DNA of 64,000 nt from Mycolicibacterium iranicum (GCF_002101705.1 NZ_LQPC01000002.1:62001-126000), one strand, 5' to 3'. Counted from the first letter of the stretch, positions 1 through 8,732 are shown. Notes: generated from the sequence alone by a model not told the origin. Numbers and translations: made by a program.

Positions 1-14
1 CCCCTGGAACATGA

Positions 15-39
15 ACTGACATTTCTCGATCACGTCAGT
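15..39. promoter_or_regulatory. Candidate operator (inverted repeat) at left edge
   Basis: The sequence shows ACTGAC (15-20) and GTCAGT (34-39) as perfect inverted arms around a 13-base centre. It lies just upstream of an ATG read leftward (positions 12-10) whose gene leaves the window after four codons (MFQG). The first 15 bases recur at 56558-56572 upstream of a TetR gene, which supports a regulator-binding site. The regulator is unknown. The rest of 1-204 holds no gene I can support and probably contains the divergent promoters for the leftward gene and the phytochrome gene. Confidence 0.35.
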
Positions 40-204
40 GGCTGCCATGTATTCACAACGGACGCCGGGTGGGATGATCGGTGGTAAAGCTTGGACAACA
101 GCTTCGTCGACGCGGGGGATCGTGTGATCGGCTGTTGAGCGAGAACGCACCTGCAAGTTGGAGGCCGCTCTATTGCCCACCACCCAGACGGCGCAGCCGG
201 CCGC

Positions 205-2460
205 GTGACCGACGGCGACATTCCGGTCGACGATCTGGTTCCCGTCGGTACGCCCATCGATCTCGACAACTGTGCGCGCGAGCCGATCCACATTCCTGGC
301 AGCATCCAGCCGCGCGGCGTGCTCGCCGTGGTTCGCGAGCCCCAGTTCGAGGTCCGGCAGGTCAGCGCCAACGTCGCCGACCTTCTCGGCCGTCCCCTCG
401 ACTCCGTCCTGGGGCACCACCTGTCCGCGCTGATGGGCGCGGACCAGGCCGCCCGCGTCCAGACCGCGGCGTCCATGATGGGCGATCTCCACCGGCGCAA
501 CCCCGTCGAGTGCTCCATCGAGGTGCACGGCGAACGCCGCGAGTTCGACGCCATCCTGCACCGCGAACCCGGTGGCATACTCCTCGTCGAGCTGGAGGTC
601 GCCTTCGGCGAGCGGCCCTACTCGTTCCCGAACACCTATCAAGCGGTGCGCAGCTCCGTGGCAGAACTGAACCAGGCCGCCACGCTCAGCGAGCTCTATG
701 ACACCACCGCCAGGGCGGTCCGTGAACTCACCGGTTTCGACCGCGTGATGGTTTACCGCTACGACGAGGAATACAACGGCGAGGTGGTTGCCGAGTCAAA
801 GCGAGACGACCTCAACTCGTTCCTCGGCCTGCACTACCCGTCGACCGACATCCCTGCGCAAGCGCGGGCGCTATACGAGAAGAGCTGGCTGCGCCTCATT
901 TCCGATGTCGACTACAAGCCCGCACCCCTGGTCCCGGCTGTCGATCCCGCCGTCGGCGCGCCCCAGGACCTGACGCACGCCACTCTGCGCAGCGTCTCAC
1001 CGATTCATATCGAATACCTGCAGAACATGGGTGTGCACGCGTCGATGTCGATCTCGCTGCTGCGGCACGGACGACTCTGGGGATTGATCGCGTGCCACCA
1101 CTACGCCGGCCCGCATCTGCCGCCGTTCGGCACCAGAGTGGCGGCCGAATTCCTTGGCTCGACGCTGTCGTTGCGTCTCGTCGATCAACATGAGGACGAC
1201 CAGCTTCACAAGCGCCTCGACGCGCAGGCCATGCTGACCAAGCTGACGGCCGCGTTCATCGACCACAGCAAACCGCTGACCTCCGCCCTGCTTGGGGCGC
1301 CCGATCTGCTCGACCTTGTTCCCGCCGACGGCGCCGTCGTCGACATCGGCGGCGACCGGCAGGTCCGCGGGACGGTCCCCCAACCCGAGGTGGTCGCCGC
1401 GGTCGTCTCGTGGGCCCGCAGCGCAGGCGATGACATTGCTCGCACCGACAGACTGGCACGAACGCTGCCGGACGTAGCCGTCGACGCACAGCTGGCCGCC
1501 GGGGCCCTCGTCCTCAATCTTCCAGACGGTCAATATGTCGCCTGGTTCCGGCGTGAGGTTCTGCGATCGGTGGACTGGGGTGGCGATCCGTATAACAAAG
1601 CCATCGCCAACAGCGAGGGCGAGGGGGTCCGGCTGAGCCCCCGCAAGTCGTTCGATCGGTGGCAGGAAGTGGTGCGCGAGCGCTGCGAGCCGTGGACGGC
1701 CACCGAACTTGAGTCGGCTGACTCGCTGCGACGCCACCTGGTGGAGTCGCTGTATCTCCGTGCGCGCGGCGCGTTGCGCGTCGCGGAGCTGGTGCAGCGC
1801 AGCCTCATCCCCAAATCCCTTCCTACGCTCAAGGATTGGCAGCTGACCGCGCACTATGAACCTGCGGCCGGTGGTCGAGTGGGCGGAGATTGGTACGACG
1901 CGTTCGAGCTTCCCGACGGCAGATTGATCGTGGTGGTGGGCGATGTCGCCGGACACGGGGTCACCGTCGCGGGCACAATGGCTCAGCTGCGCAACGCCCT
2001 TCGTGCCCAGCTGTTCGCCGGAGCCTCACCCGGTGATGCGGTTACGCAGCTGAACGACTTTGCCGTGTTCATGCTGCCCGGCGCGTTCGCTACGGTGCTG
2101 GTCGCAAGGGTGGATCTGACCTCTGGAGCGGTGGAGGCTGCATCGGCCGGCCATCTGATGCCTTTCCTGAGCACTTCGGCGCCCACCGCAATTCAGGCAC
2201 CGATCCGGTTGTCGCCGCCGATCGGAGTCAACCGGGCCAAGCACACACAGAGCACGTTCGTCATCGAGCCGGGGCAGGGGCTCGTGCTGTACTCCGACGG
2301 GCTCGTCGAACGGCGCGGCGAGGTCATCGACGACGGGATCGATCGCCTGGCGAACAGTCTGGGCGGCGTCCATGCCATTCCCGCTTCGGCGATTTGGACG
2401 GCGATGTCGTCCGGGTATACCGACGACGACGTCACCATTGTCACGCTCCACCGGCTGTAG
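205..2460 (+). CDS. Bacteriophytochrome photosensor fused to SpoIIE/PP2C-type phosphatase
   Basis: This 751-residue protein looks like a red/far-red light sensor whose output is serine/threonine phosphatase activity. The N-terminal PAS domain has the bilin-attachment context DLDNCAREPIHIPGSIQP with Cys23. The GAF domain has PSTDIP (about 212-217) and the conserved His268 in SVSPIHIEYL. The PHY domain has the tongue motif PRKSF (about 479-483). The C-terminal third (about 535-750) is a SpoIIE-type PP2C phosphatase with VGGDWYD and VVGDVAGHG metal-site motifs. There is no histidine kinase. The GTG start is chosen because PAS begins directly after it. No haem oxygenase gene is nearby, so the source of a bilin is unclear. 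The likely substrate, an anti-sigma antagonist, is inference from the phosphatase family. Confidence 0.88.
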   Translation: MTDGDIPVDDLVPVGTPIDLDNCAREPIHIPGSIQPRGVLAVVREPQFEVRQVSANVADLLGRPLDSVLGHHLSALMGADQAARVQTAASMMGDLHRRNPVECSIEVHGERREFDAILHREPGGILLVELEVAFGERPYSFPNTYQAVRSSVAELNQAATLSELYDTTARAVRELTGFDRVMVYRYDEEYNGEVVAESKRDDLNSFLGLHYPSTDIPAQARALYEKSWLRLISDVDYKPAPLVPAVDPAVGAPQDLTHATLRSVSPIHIEYLQNMGVHASMSISLLRHGRLWGLIACHHYAGPHLPPFGTRVAAEFLGSTLSLRLVDQHEDDQLHKRLDAQAMLTKLTAAFIDHSKPLTSALLGAPDLLDLVPADGAVVDIGGDRQVRGTVPQPEVVAAVVSWARSAGDDIARTDRLARTLPDVAVDAQLAAGALVLNLPDGQYVAWFRREVLRSVDWGGDPYNKAIANSEGEGVRLSPRKSFDRWQEVVRERCEPWTATELESADSLRRHLVESLYLRARGALRVAELVQRSLIPKSLPTLKDWQLTAHYEPAAGGRVGGDWYDAFELPDGRLIVVVGDVAGHGVTVAGTMAQLRNALRAQLFAGASPGDAVTQLNDFAVFMLPGAFATVLVARVDLTSGAVEAASAGHLMPFLSTSAPTAIQAPIRLSPPIGVNRAKHTQSTFVIEPGQGLVLYSDGLVERRGEVIDDGIDRLANSLGGVHAIPASAIWTAMSSGYTDDDVTIVTLHRL

Positions 2461-3087
2461 CGTGTCTAGCCAGCGGGGCCTCGCGTAGGCCAAAATCATT
2501 GCGCCGCACAATGTTTGCGTGCTGATCGGATAGCCCGTCGACCGCTGCGACGAATGGTGGTGTCGCGGACCCACGGCCCTCGGACTGTCACTACTTTGCT
2601 GTCGACGTCGATATAATCCACGATGCCGTCAATTCCGGGGGCGACGGCTGGCGTCTGCGGGTCGGTGCGCCGGAGAGGTTCGACGTGTTGCTAACTGATC
2701 TCTGAAACTCAACATAACACTGTGCTAGATCAAGCCCTTTGCATGGCGAATTTTTATTAGCGTACGGCCCAGCGGCAACGTTTGAGCGGATTTGAATGCA
2801 TATAGTGCATATGCGCCTTCTGTGACTGTTGTGGCTTATACGTATTTGCTTATTGACTTCGTTGCACTTCAAGGCTCAATAGGTCGGAAGAATATGCCAG
2901 CTCCTAGCGAGGCCCGTGGGTTGAAACCTCTCATACAGCGAACACTGGCGAAAGCAAACCCCTTCGCTGAAATCGCGCGTATTAGAATGACAAAAATTTT
3001 GCTAGGGGGTTTAGGAATGCCGCCCATATGCTTTCCTGGCGCCGGTGATCCGGCGACTCAAAACATCGCTTTCACCGGGGAGATCTC
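2461..3087. other. 627-bp intergenic region with an AT-rich core
   Basis: I see no convincing gene here. From about 2690 to 3030 the base composition is far richer in A+T than anywhere else in the window. Small open frames in it lack high-GC third-position codon use. Visible structure includes repeated TGCATAT at 2798-2818, a CGCCGG/CCGGCG hairpin at 3040-3055, and a ribosome site GGGGAG before the ATG at 3088. It probably carries the promoter of the downstream secreted hydrolase, and its AT-richness would suit binding by a silencer such as Lsr2 (inference). Confidence 0.5.
2477..2491 (+). terminator. Weak hairpin after the phytochrome gene
   Basis: GGCCT and AGGCC form a 5-bp stem with loop CGCGT, 17 bases after the stop codon, followed by AAAATCATT. 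The stem is short, so this is only a possible terminator. Confidence 0.3.
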
Positions 3088-4389
3088 ATGGGAATCAATC
3101 TGCGCAAAACGGGTGTCGCCTGTGGCGCCGTCTTTGCCTCAGCCGCTCTGGCGCTGTCCACCGCATCGATAGGTGAGGCCGCGAGCAGGGCTCTCATCAT
3201 CGGCGGTATCTCGACACCGTCGATGAGCGACACCCTCATGGCGCCGCTGTTGGGCGGCGCATTCAAGAACCAGCAGCGCGTCAGCGTCAACTGGCCGGCC
3301 CAGGCCGGCCCGACGACGGGCAAGAACCATCTCACCCTCGGTCAGTCCATCACCGCAGGCAAGACAAACCTCACGACGCAGATCAATTCCGCTCTGGGCC
3401 AGCTCGGCGCCGGTGAGAAGGTGACGGTCGTCGGACTCTCGGCAGGATCGCTCGTCGTCAACGAGGTGCTTCGCGATCTCGCCGCCAACACCAATGCGCC
3501 CGGCAAGGACAAGATCACGTTCGTCGTGGTCGCGGACTCCAGCCGACAGAACATCATCGACGACAACGCCAAGTACAACAAGAAGTTCGACTACACCTAC
3601 CGGCCCGCACCCGAGACGAAGTACGACGTCATCGTGATCACCGGTGAGTACGACGGCATGGCCGACTTCCCGGACCGCTGGTGGAACGCGCTCGCCGTGA
3701 CCAACGCCATCGCCGGTGCCCTTTACCAGCACGTGCCGGTGATGTACGCCGACCTGTCAAAGGTTCCCGCCAAGAACGTCGACGTCGACGTGAACTCGTT
3801 GGGCGGCAAGACAACTCACTACCTGGTGCCGGCCGAGAAGCTGCCGCTGGTGCGGATGTTCCCGTCACTGGCCTCCCGGGAAGCCGAACTCAAGGCGAAG
3901 ATCGATGCGGCCTACACCCGCAACGACGTGGTCGTTGCCAAGACCGCGCCCAAGTCGCTCGTCTCCGCGATTCCCGTCGCCCTCACGGCACCGACCGGCG
4001 CTCCGGTCGCGACGACTGCGCGTGTCGTCGCCGCGGCGCCGGCGGTCGAGGCTGCACCGGCCGTCGAGGCCGCCCCGGTCCGGGTGGCCACCACGAAGGC
4101 CAGCCGGGTCGCCGCCAGCAGCGTGGCCGAGGTGCCGGCCACCGCGGCGGCATCCCTGCAGGATGACGAAGCCGACGAAGACGCCAAGGTTGACGAGGAC
4201 GAGATCGAAACCGTCGCCGACGAGGATGCTGCCGCCGTTGCAGACGACAGCGACGACGACGCCGCCGAGTCCTCCTCGGACACCGAGGATTCCGACGCCA
4301 ACGCGGAGTCGGGGGACTCCGCTGCTTCGAGCGACTCCGGCTCGTCGGACGACAGCGGATCTGCTGATCCCTCAGGATCTTCGGAGTAA
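3088..4389 (+). CDS. Secreted PE-PPE-domain serine hydrolase with acidic tail
   Basis: The 433-residue product starts with a signal peptide (basic MGINLRK, hydrophobic to about 25, Ala-rich cleavage region near 32). Residues about 33-280 match the PE-PPE C-terminal domain (PF08237), an alpha/beta hydrolase fold. The nucleophile is Ser118 in GLSAGS, with probable acid in EYDGMADFPDRW and His in KTTHYLVP. Members of the family act as lipid esterases. There is no PE or PPE N-terminal domain, so export would use the signal peptide instead of ESX (inference). The last 140 residues are low-complexity: first Ala/Val/Pro-rich, then Asp/Glu/Ser-rich, so the tail is disordered and strongly acidic. A ribosome site GGGGAG precedes the ATG and a strong terminator follows. 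Confidence 0.85.
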   Translation: MGINLRKTGVACGAVFASAALALSTASIGEAASRALIIGGISTPSMSDTLMAPLLGGAFKNQQRVSVNWPAQAGPTTGKNHLTLGQSITAGKTNLTTQINSALGQLGAGEKVTVVGLSAGSLVVNEVLRDLAANTNAPGKDKITFVVVADSSRQNIIDDNAKYNKKFDYTYRPAPETKYDVIVITGEYDGMADFPDRWWNALAVTNAIAGALYQHVPVMYADLSKVPAKNVDVDVNSLGGKTTHYLVPAEKLPLVRMFPSLASREAELKAKIDAAYTRNDVVVAKTAPKSLVSAIPVALTAPTGAPVATTARVVAAAPAVEAAPAVEAAPVRVATTKASRVAASSVAEVPATAAASLQDDEADEDAKVDEDEIETVADEDAAAVADDSDDDAAESSSDTEDSDANAESGDSAASSDSGSSDDSGSADPSGSSE

Positions 4390-4412
4390 CCCTCCCCGGG
4401 CTCCGCTGACCC

Positions 4413-4440
4413 GATGCCCCGGCCTTTCGGCCGGGGCATC
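4413..4440 (+). terminator. Strong hairpin terminator
   Basis: A perfect 12-bp GC-rich stem (4413-4424 with 4429-4440) closes on loop TTTC. It lies between the PE-PPE-domain gene and the convergent AraC gene, so it can serve both. A U-tract is lacking, as is common in mycobacteria. Confidence 0.75.
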
Positions 4441-4464
4441 GTGGTGACCGCGGCGATTCAGCGG

Positions 4465-5226
4465 TCAGGCCGGGAGGTGCAGGAGCGTGCCGCGGCTGAG
4501 TAGCTGCGTCGCGGTGAGTCCGAAGGTAGATTTGAACCGGTCCGACAAGTGAGACGGGCTGGCGAACCCGGCATCAGCTGCCGCGTCTGTTAGGTTCTTG
4601 CCGTCGCGGACCGCGGCCCCCGCGGCGATGAGCCGCATCCACAATCGATACCGGCGCAGCGTGGTGCCGACCTGATCGTGAAACAGGTGGAGGAACCGCG
4701 ATTCCGAGAGGCCGACGTCGGCGGCGAGCTCCCGCGCCGACGGGGCGTCTGCAGGATCGGCCACAATCAGTGCTACCGCGTTCGCGACTCGCGGATCAAG
4801 CCACGACGGTGATGCCGGTGCCGCCAGGTCCAGCCAGCGTTGGGCAGCGGCATTGTCAGTCGGAAGTTCCTCCAATGCTGAGGAATTGACATGGTCCAGG
4901 GCGAATGGTCCTGCGACGCCTCGACACTTGGCGCGACAGGCTGTCACGCGGTTGGAGGATGCGTCGACATAGCACGACACCAGACGGCCGCCGTGGGTGT
5001 CCAGACGGTGGGTCAACCGGGGCGGCACGAGAACGCTGCGCGCGACGACCTCGATGTCGCCGGCAGTCACCGTCACGTCCTCGTCGGCGCCGACGACAAG
5101 GCACCATACCGATCCGGAATGCGGCTCCAGGTTCAAACTCGGTCCGGCATACAGCGCTTGACCGGGCCACATCCACACTGCCGGGTAGCAGGATTGTGGA
5201 AGCGCAGGGATCTCCGCGGCTGTCAT
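4465..5226 (-). CDS. AraC family transcriptional regulator
   Basis: The protein (253 residues from the chosen start) has an N-terminal cupin-like sensing region and a C-terminal AraC double helix-turn-helix (about 150-250). The HTH contains SARELAADVGLSESRFLHLF and the second-helix signature DAAADAGFASPSHLSDRFKSTFG. The open frame extends upstream to 5316, but the ATG at 5226 has a good ribosome site (GAGGAG, 7 bases away), and the longer form would overlap the divergent gene. It is divergent from the DUF4345 gene with about 43 bp between starts, so it probably regulates itself and that neighbour. The effector is unknown. Confidence 0.85.
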   Translation of the reverse strand: MTAAEIPALPQSCYPAVWMWPGQALYAGPSLNLEPHSGSVWCLVVGADEDVTVTAGDIEVVARSVLVPPRLTHRLDTHGGRLVSCYVDASSNRVTACRAKCRGVAGPFALDHVNSSALEELPTDNAAAQRWLDLAAPASPSWLDPRVANAVALIVADPADAPSARELAADVGLSESRFLHLFHDQVGTTLRRYRLWMRLIAAGAAVRDGKNLTDAAADAGFASPSHLSDRFKSTFGLTATQLLSRGTLLHLPA

Positions 5227-5269
5227 CGTGAACTCCTCGGACGCCAAAGGCCGTCGAAGGGAGATTAGC

Positions 5270-5629
5270 GTGGTCACAGCCGTCATCGTCATCGCAGCGG
5301 TGTTCTTCGCGGGCATGGGTCTCTATGCCCTGGTCGCGCCCGGCCGGTTGGTGGGCCCGTTCGACGTGACACTGGGCTCGGCGACGGCACGTTCCGAGGT
5401 GCGGGCCGTCTATGGTGGTTTCGGCATCGCCATCGCAGCAGTGCTCACACTCGCCCTCGCCGAACCCGGCCTCAGAGCCGGGATCGTGGCAACGGTGGCC
5501 GCCGCTCTGGCCGGAATGGCGTTCGGTCGTCTGGTCTCCGCGGCGGACGGTCGAACCCGCTTCTATCCCAACTGGTTCTACTTCGTGGTCGAAACCGTGG
5601 CCGCCGGCGCATTGTTCGCGGTGGCCTGA
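5270..5629 (+). CDS. DUF4345-type small integral membrane protein
   Basis: About 119 residues with four predicted membrane segments; the pattern GLYALVAPGRLVGPFDV...VRAVYGGFGIA is typical of DUF4345 proteins of unknown function. The frame is open from an ATG at 5228, but the GTG at 5270 has a well placed AAGGGAG ribosome site and leaves a proper promoter space to the divergent AraC gene, so I prefer it. The pairing suggests AraC control. Confidence 0.75.
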   Translation: MVTAVIVIAAVFFAGMGLYALVAPGRLVGPFDVTLGSATARSEVRAVYGGFGIAIAAVLTLALAEPGLRAGIVATVAAALAGMAFGRLVSAADGRTRFYPNWFYFVVETVAAGALFAVA

Positions 5630-5642
5630 TGAGCACTCTCGA

Positions 5643-5712
5643 TGCGAGCGAACGTGCGGTGAAAGCCACGAATTGCGTTGTGTCGCTGGGCAGACACGCG
5701 CGCTCGCGGTGC
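5643..5712. repeat. Intergenic hairpin repeat between convergent genes (copy A)
   Basis: The right arm, 25 bases at 5688-5712 beginning GGGCAGACACG and ending CTCGCGGTGC, is identical to 26236-26260 and to the reverse complement of 26124-26148. The left arm here (about 5643-5656, GCGAGCGAACGTG) is a degraded match to the opposite arm. It sits between the convergent DUF4345 and alcohol dehydrogenase genes, where it could act as a bidirectional terminator. Confidence 0.7.
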
Positions 5713-5722
5713 AGGGCGCGGC

Positions 5723-6748
5723 TCAGGGGATCAGCTGCACCTTGAGATGCTCCGCCGACCGCGAGACGGCGGCGTCGTAAGCCCGCGGCGCATCCGCCAG
5801 CGGAAGCGTACCGGTGAAGATGCCCTCCACGCTGAGCCGGCCGGCCTGCAGCAGCGGGATGAGCTCGGGCCAGGTCTGCTGCACGGGTGCCGTCGTCATC
5901 CGGATGGTCAGGCTGCGCAGCAGGCAGACAAGTGCGGGCAGGGGATAGGGCTGTAGGTCGTGCACACCCACGACGGACAGCGTCCCGCCGGTGCGTATCG
6001 AGGCCAGGGCATCGTCGAGGGAGGCATCCGTTCCGACGGCGTCGATGACGCAGTCAGCGCCCAACCCGTCGGTGGCGTCCAGAATCGTCTGGGCGCCGGG
6101 GGCCGGCACGGCGTGCGCACCGACGGCCGTCGCCCGGACGCGTCGCGCCTCGACGGGGTCGACGGCGAAAACCGTCGCCGCACCGAGAAGAAAAGCGCTC
6201 CGGATGGCACATTGGCCGACCGCGCCCGCACCGATCACCGCGACGGTGCCGCCGATCGGGATGTCGGCGCGCTTGGCGGCCGCCCATCCCGTGGCCAGAT
6301 TGTCGGTCAGCAGCAATGCCTGTTCGGTGTCGATGCCGTCCGGCACGGCGAGCAGCTGAAAGTTCGCGGCCGGAACTGCGAGCAGGTCGGCTTGTGCTCC
6401 GCCGAGCAGACCGGAGCCGAAGATCTGCGGACCGCGGACACATTTCACCGGATCCTGCGTGTGACAGCCCGCGCACCGGCCGCAGCCGGATACCGACGAG
6501 ACCAGAACTCGGTCGCCTACCCGGAAGTCCGTTATCTCAGAACCGGTTTCGACGACCACGCCGACGGCTTCGTGTCCGATCGACACCGGCTGGTCGATCG
6601 GATAGTGGCCCTCCAGGAAGTGCAGGTCCGATCCGCAGATGGCGGTGGCTGTCACTTCCACGATGGCGCCGTCAGCTCCGGGCAGCTCAGGGTCGGGCAG
6701 GGTTTCCACCCGGATGTGGCGCTCACTGTCGATGACGACGGCCCGCAT
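5723..6748 (-). CDS. Zinc-dependent medium-chain alcohol dehydrogenase
   Basis: The 341-residue product belongs to the zinc-type MDR dehydrogenases that oxidise alcohols with NAD(P). Catalytic zinc ligands are visible at Cys38 (AICGSD) and His59-Glu60 (GHEAVG). The structural zinc lobe has Cys89, 92, 95 and 103. The Rossmann motif is VIGAGAVGQCA in the middle. It follows the BVMO gene by one base on the same strand, so the pair is an operon. A plausible joint role is alcohol to ketone to ester oxidation; the substrate is unknown. Confidence 0.88.
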   Translation of the reverse strand: MRAVVIDSERHIRVETLPDPELPGADGAIVEVTATAICGSDLHFLEGHYPIDQPVSIGHEAVGVVVETGSEITDFRVGDRVLVSSVSGCGRCAGCHTQDPVKCVRGPQIFGSGLLGGAQADLLAVPAANFQLLAVPDGIDTEQALLLTDNLATGWAAAKRADIPIGGTVAVIGAGAVGQCAIRSAFLLGAATVFAVDPVEARRVRATAVGAHAVPAPGAQTILDATDGLGADCVIDAVGTDASLDDALASIRTGGTLSVVGVHDLQPYPLPALVCLLRSLTIRMTTAPVQQTWPELIPLLQAGRLSVEGIFTGTLPLADAPRAYDAAVSRSAEHLKVQLIP

Positions 6749-6749
6749 G

Positions 6750-8693
6750 TCAGCGCTCCTCGACGATGCGGAAGTGCGACCAGTCGGGATCCTGCAGTGC
6801 GGCGCGGTATTCGCACAGCCGCCACGGGCTCACCGTATGGATCTCCCCGTCGGGATTCTTGAAGTAGGAATGCTTCACCGCGGGGTGCGCCCACACTGTC
6901 TGCTTGATCTTTTCCTGCGTGCGCTGATGCCAGTCCGCCGTGGGTCGGGCGTGTGGCTCCATCGAACGCGCTCCGGTGGATACAAGGCGTTCGATGCACG
7001 CGTTGATGTACTGCATCTCGAGCTCGGAGTTCATGATCAGGCTGCCGCCGTGCGCCAGATGCGTGCCAGGCCCGTAGATCATGAAAAAGTTCGGGAACTT
7101 GGGCACCGTGATGCCGAGGTAGGCGAACGGCCTGTTGCCCCACTCGGTGTGCAGATCGGCGCCGTCGCGGCCGGTGACCGTCATCGGCGCGAGAACCTCG
7201 GTGGCGCGGAAGCCGGTGGCGTAGACGATCACGTCGGTGTCGTAGGCGAGACCGTCCTCGGTGACGACGCCGCGCGGGGTCACCTCCCTCACCGGCGTGC
7301 GAATGAGGTTGACGTTCGGACGCTTCAGTGTCGACAGCCAGCTTCCATTGTCCTGCAGAGTCCGTTTGCCCGTCGCCGGATAGTCGGGCAGCACGTTGGC
7401 CAGCAATGCCGGATCGTCGCCCACCTGGGTCGTGATCCAGTCGGTGAACATCATCCGGGCGAGGGCATTGACCTCGCTGACGGCGTAGCTCGTTCCGCCG
7501 TCCTGATCGACGTAGCCCGGATCGACTCGGGCGGCATCGAGACCCTTGTCGGCGCCCGGCCACATCAGTAGGAAGCGGTACCACCGCGCGTAATACGGCA
7601 GATGCTCCATCGCCCAGCGAACGCCGTCGGGCACCGGGTCGTGATACGCGGGGTTCGGGAACATCCACTGCGCAGTGCGCTGGAAGATGTCCAGACAGTC
7701 GACCCTCTCCGCGATCGCCGGTGCGATCTGAAACCCGCTGGCACCGGCCCCGATCAGCGCGACTCGCTTGCCGTCGATGTCCACCGAGTGGTCCCACGCC
7801 GCGGAGTGGAACGACGGGCCGGAGAACGTCTCTTGCCCCGGGAAGTCGGGCATGTTTGGACGGTTGAGTTGACCGACGGCGCTGATGATGGCGTTGGCGT
7901 TCAGCGTCTCGGTTCCTCGGGCCGATCGCACGGTGACGGCCCACATCGCCGTCGAGTCGTCCCACGTCGCCGACACCACCTCGGTGTTCCAGCGCGTTCG
8001 GCCGTGCAACTCATGGCGCGTCATGACGTCGTCGAAGTAGGCCGCGAGTTCGGGTTGCTCGGCGAAGAAGTGCTGCCAGTGGTTGCTCGGTTCGAAGCTG
8101 TAGCAGTACAGGTGGTTGGCGACGTCCACTCGGGCGCCGGGATAGGTGTTCTCCCACCATGTTCCACCCGGGCCGCCGTTCTTCTCGATGATGTCGAACG
8201 CGACACCGGCTTGCTGAAGACGAAGTCCGGCGAGAATTCCCGACTCCCCGCACCCGATGACGATCACCCGGAAATTTCTGGCGCGAGCCGAATCCAGCAC
8301 TGCTGGGCGGCGCGGGTCGGCACCGTCGAGGTCGAGCTCCTCCAACACCAGCGCCAGGTTGTCGTCGTCCACCGGCTCGGCGGCCGCCCAGTCGAGCATC
8401 TCCTTGATCAGATCGGGGGCCAGCGGGGCAGGCTGCGGGCAGCCCCGGTCCCGGTATTCCTCGATGGCGGGCAGTGCGGCCGCGCGGGCGCGGGCTTTGT
8501 CCTCCTCGCTCATGAATCCCTGCACTTCGTTGAGGAACAGGCCGGCCTGAGAGAAGTCGCGGATGAACGTCGGATCGCCGGTGATGTGCACCAACGACAG
8601 CAGCAGTGTCGGGACGCTCACCTGTTGCAGGGCGTCGGCGATTTCAGACGTCGGGGTGGAGAAGCGCGCCCCGGAATGAAAAGTGCGCGTCAT
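6750..8693 (-). CDS. FAD-dependent Baeyer-Villiger-type monooxygenase
   Basis: This 647-residue flavoprotein has an FAD Rossmann motif VIGCGESG near residue 145, then GGPGGTWWENTYPGARVD. The BVMO fingerprint FSGPSFHSAAWD and a second NADPH-binding Rossmann ALIGAGASG follow. It would insert oxygen next to a carbonyl using NADPH and O2. The N-terminal extension of about 140 residues is typical of the long steroid/cyclic-ketone class. The ATG at 8693 has GAGAGGA upstream. It is the first gene of a two-gene operon with the alcohol dehydrogenase, with an operator-like palindrome just upstream. Its natural substrate cannot be told. Confidence 0.88.
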   Translation of the reverse strand: MTRTFHSGARFSTPTSEIADALQQVSVPTLLLSLVHITGDPTFIRDFSQAGLFLNEVQGFMSEEDKARARAAALPAIEEYRDRGCPQPAPLAPDLIKEMLDWAAAEPVDDDNLALVLEELDLDGADPRRPAVLDSARARNFRVIVIGCGESGILAGLRLQQAGVAFDIIEKNGGPGGTWWENTYPGARVDVANHLYCYSFEPSNHWQHFFAEQPELAAYFDDVMTRHELHGRTRWNTEVVSATWDDSTAMWAVTVRSARGTETLNANAIISAVGQLNRPNMPDFPGQETFSGPSFHSAAWDHSVDIDGKRVALIGAGASGFQIAPAIAERVDCLDIFQRTAQWMFPNPAYHDPVPDGVRWAMEHLPYYARWYRFLLMWPGADKGLDAARVDPGYVDQDGGTSYAVSEVNALARMMFTDWITTQVGDDPALLANVLPDYPATGKRTLQDNGSWLSTLKRPNVNLIRTPVREVTPRGVVTEDGLAYDTDVIVYATGFRATEVLAPMTVTGRDGADLHTEWGNRPFAYLGITVPKFPNFFMIYGPGTHLAHGGSLIMNSELEMQYINACIERLVSTGARSMEPHARPTADWHQRTQEKIKQTVWAHPAVKHSYFKNPDGEIHTVSPWRLCEYRAALQDPDWSHFRIVEER

Positions 8694-8709
8694 CGTGTCC
8701 TCTCATCGA

Positions 8710-8732
8710 ATACGCTACCAGCCGTAACGTAT
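8710..8732. promoter_or_regulatory. Candidate operator upstream of the BVMO operon
   Basis: A 23-bp imperfect palindrome: ATACG, TAC, five-base centre, GTA, CGTAT, with one unpaired base in each arm. It lies 17 bases before the BVMO start codon, where a TetR-type repressor would block transcription. The half-site CGCTACC (8713-8719) also occurs inverted at 25493-25499 in front of a TetR gene. Confidence 0.4.

Noticed and set aside
2591..3172. Short open frames in the AT-rich spacer (2591-2872 minus, 2792-3172 plus)
   Set aside because: No conserved motif, codon use unlike neighbours, and the plus frame runs into the start of the PE-PPE-domain gene.
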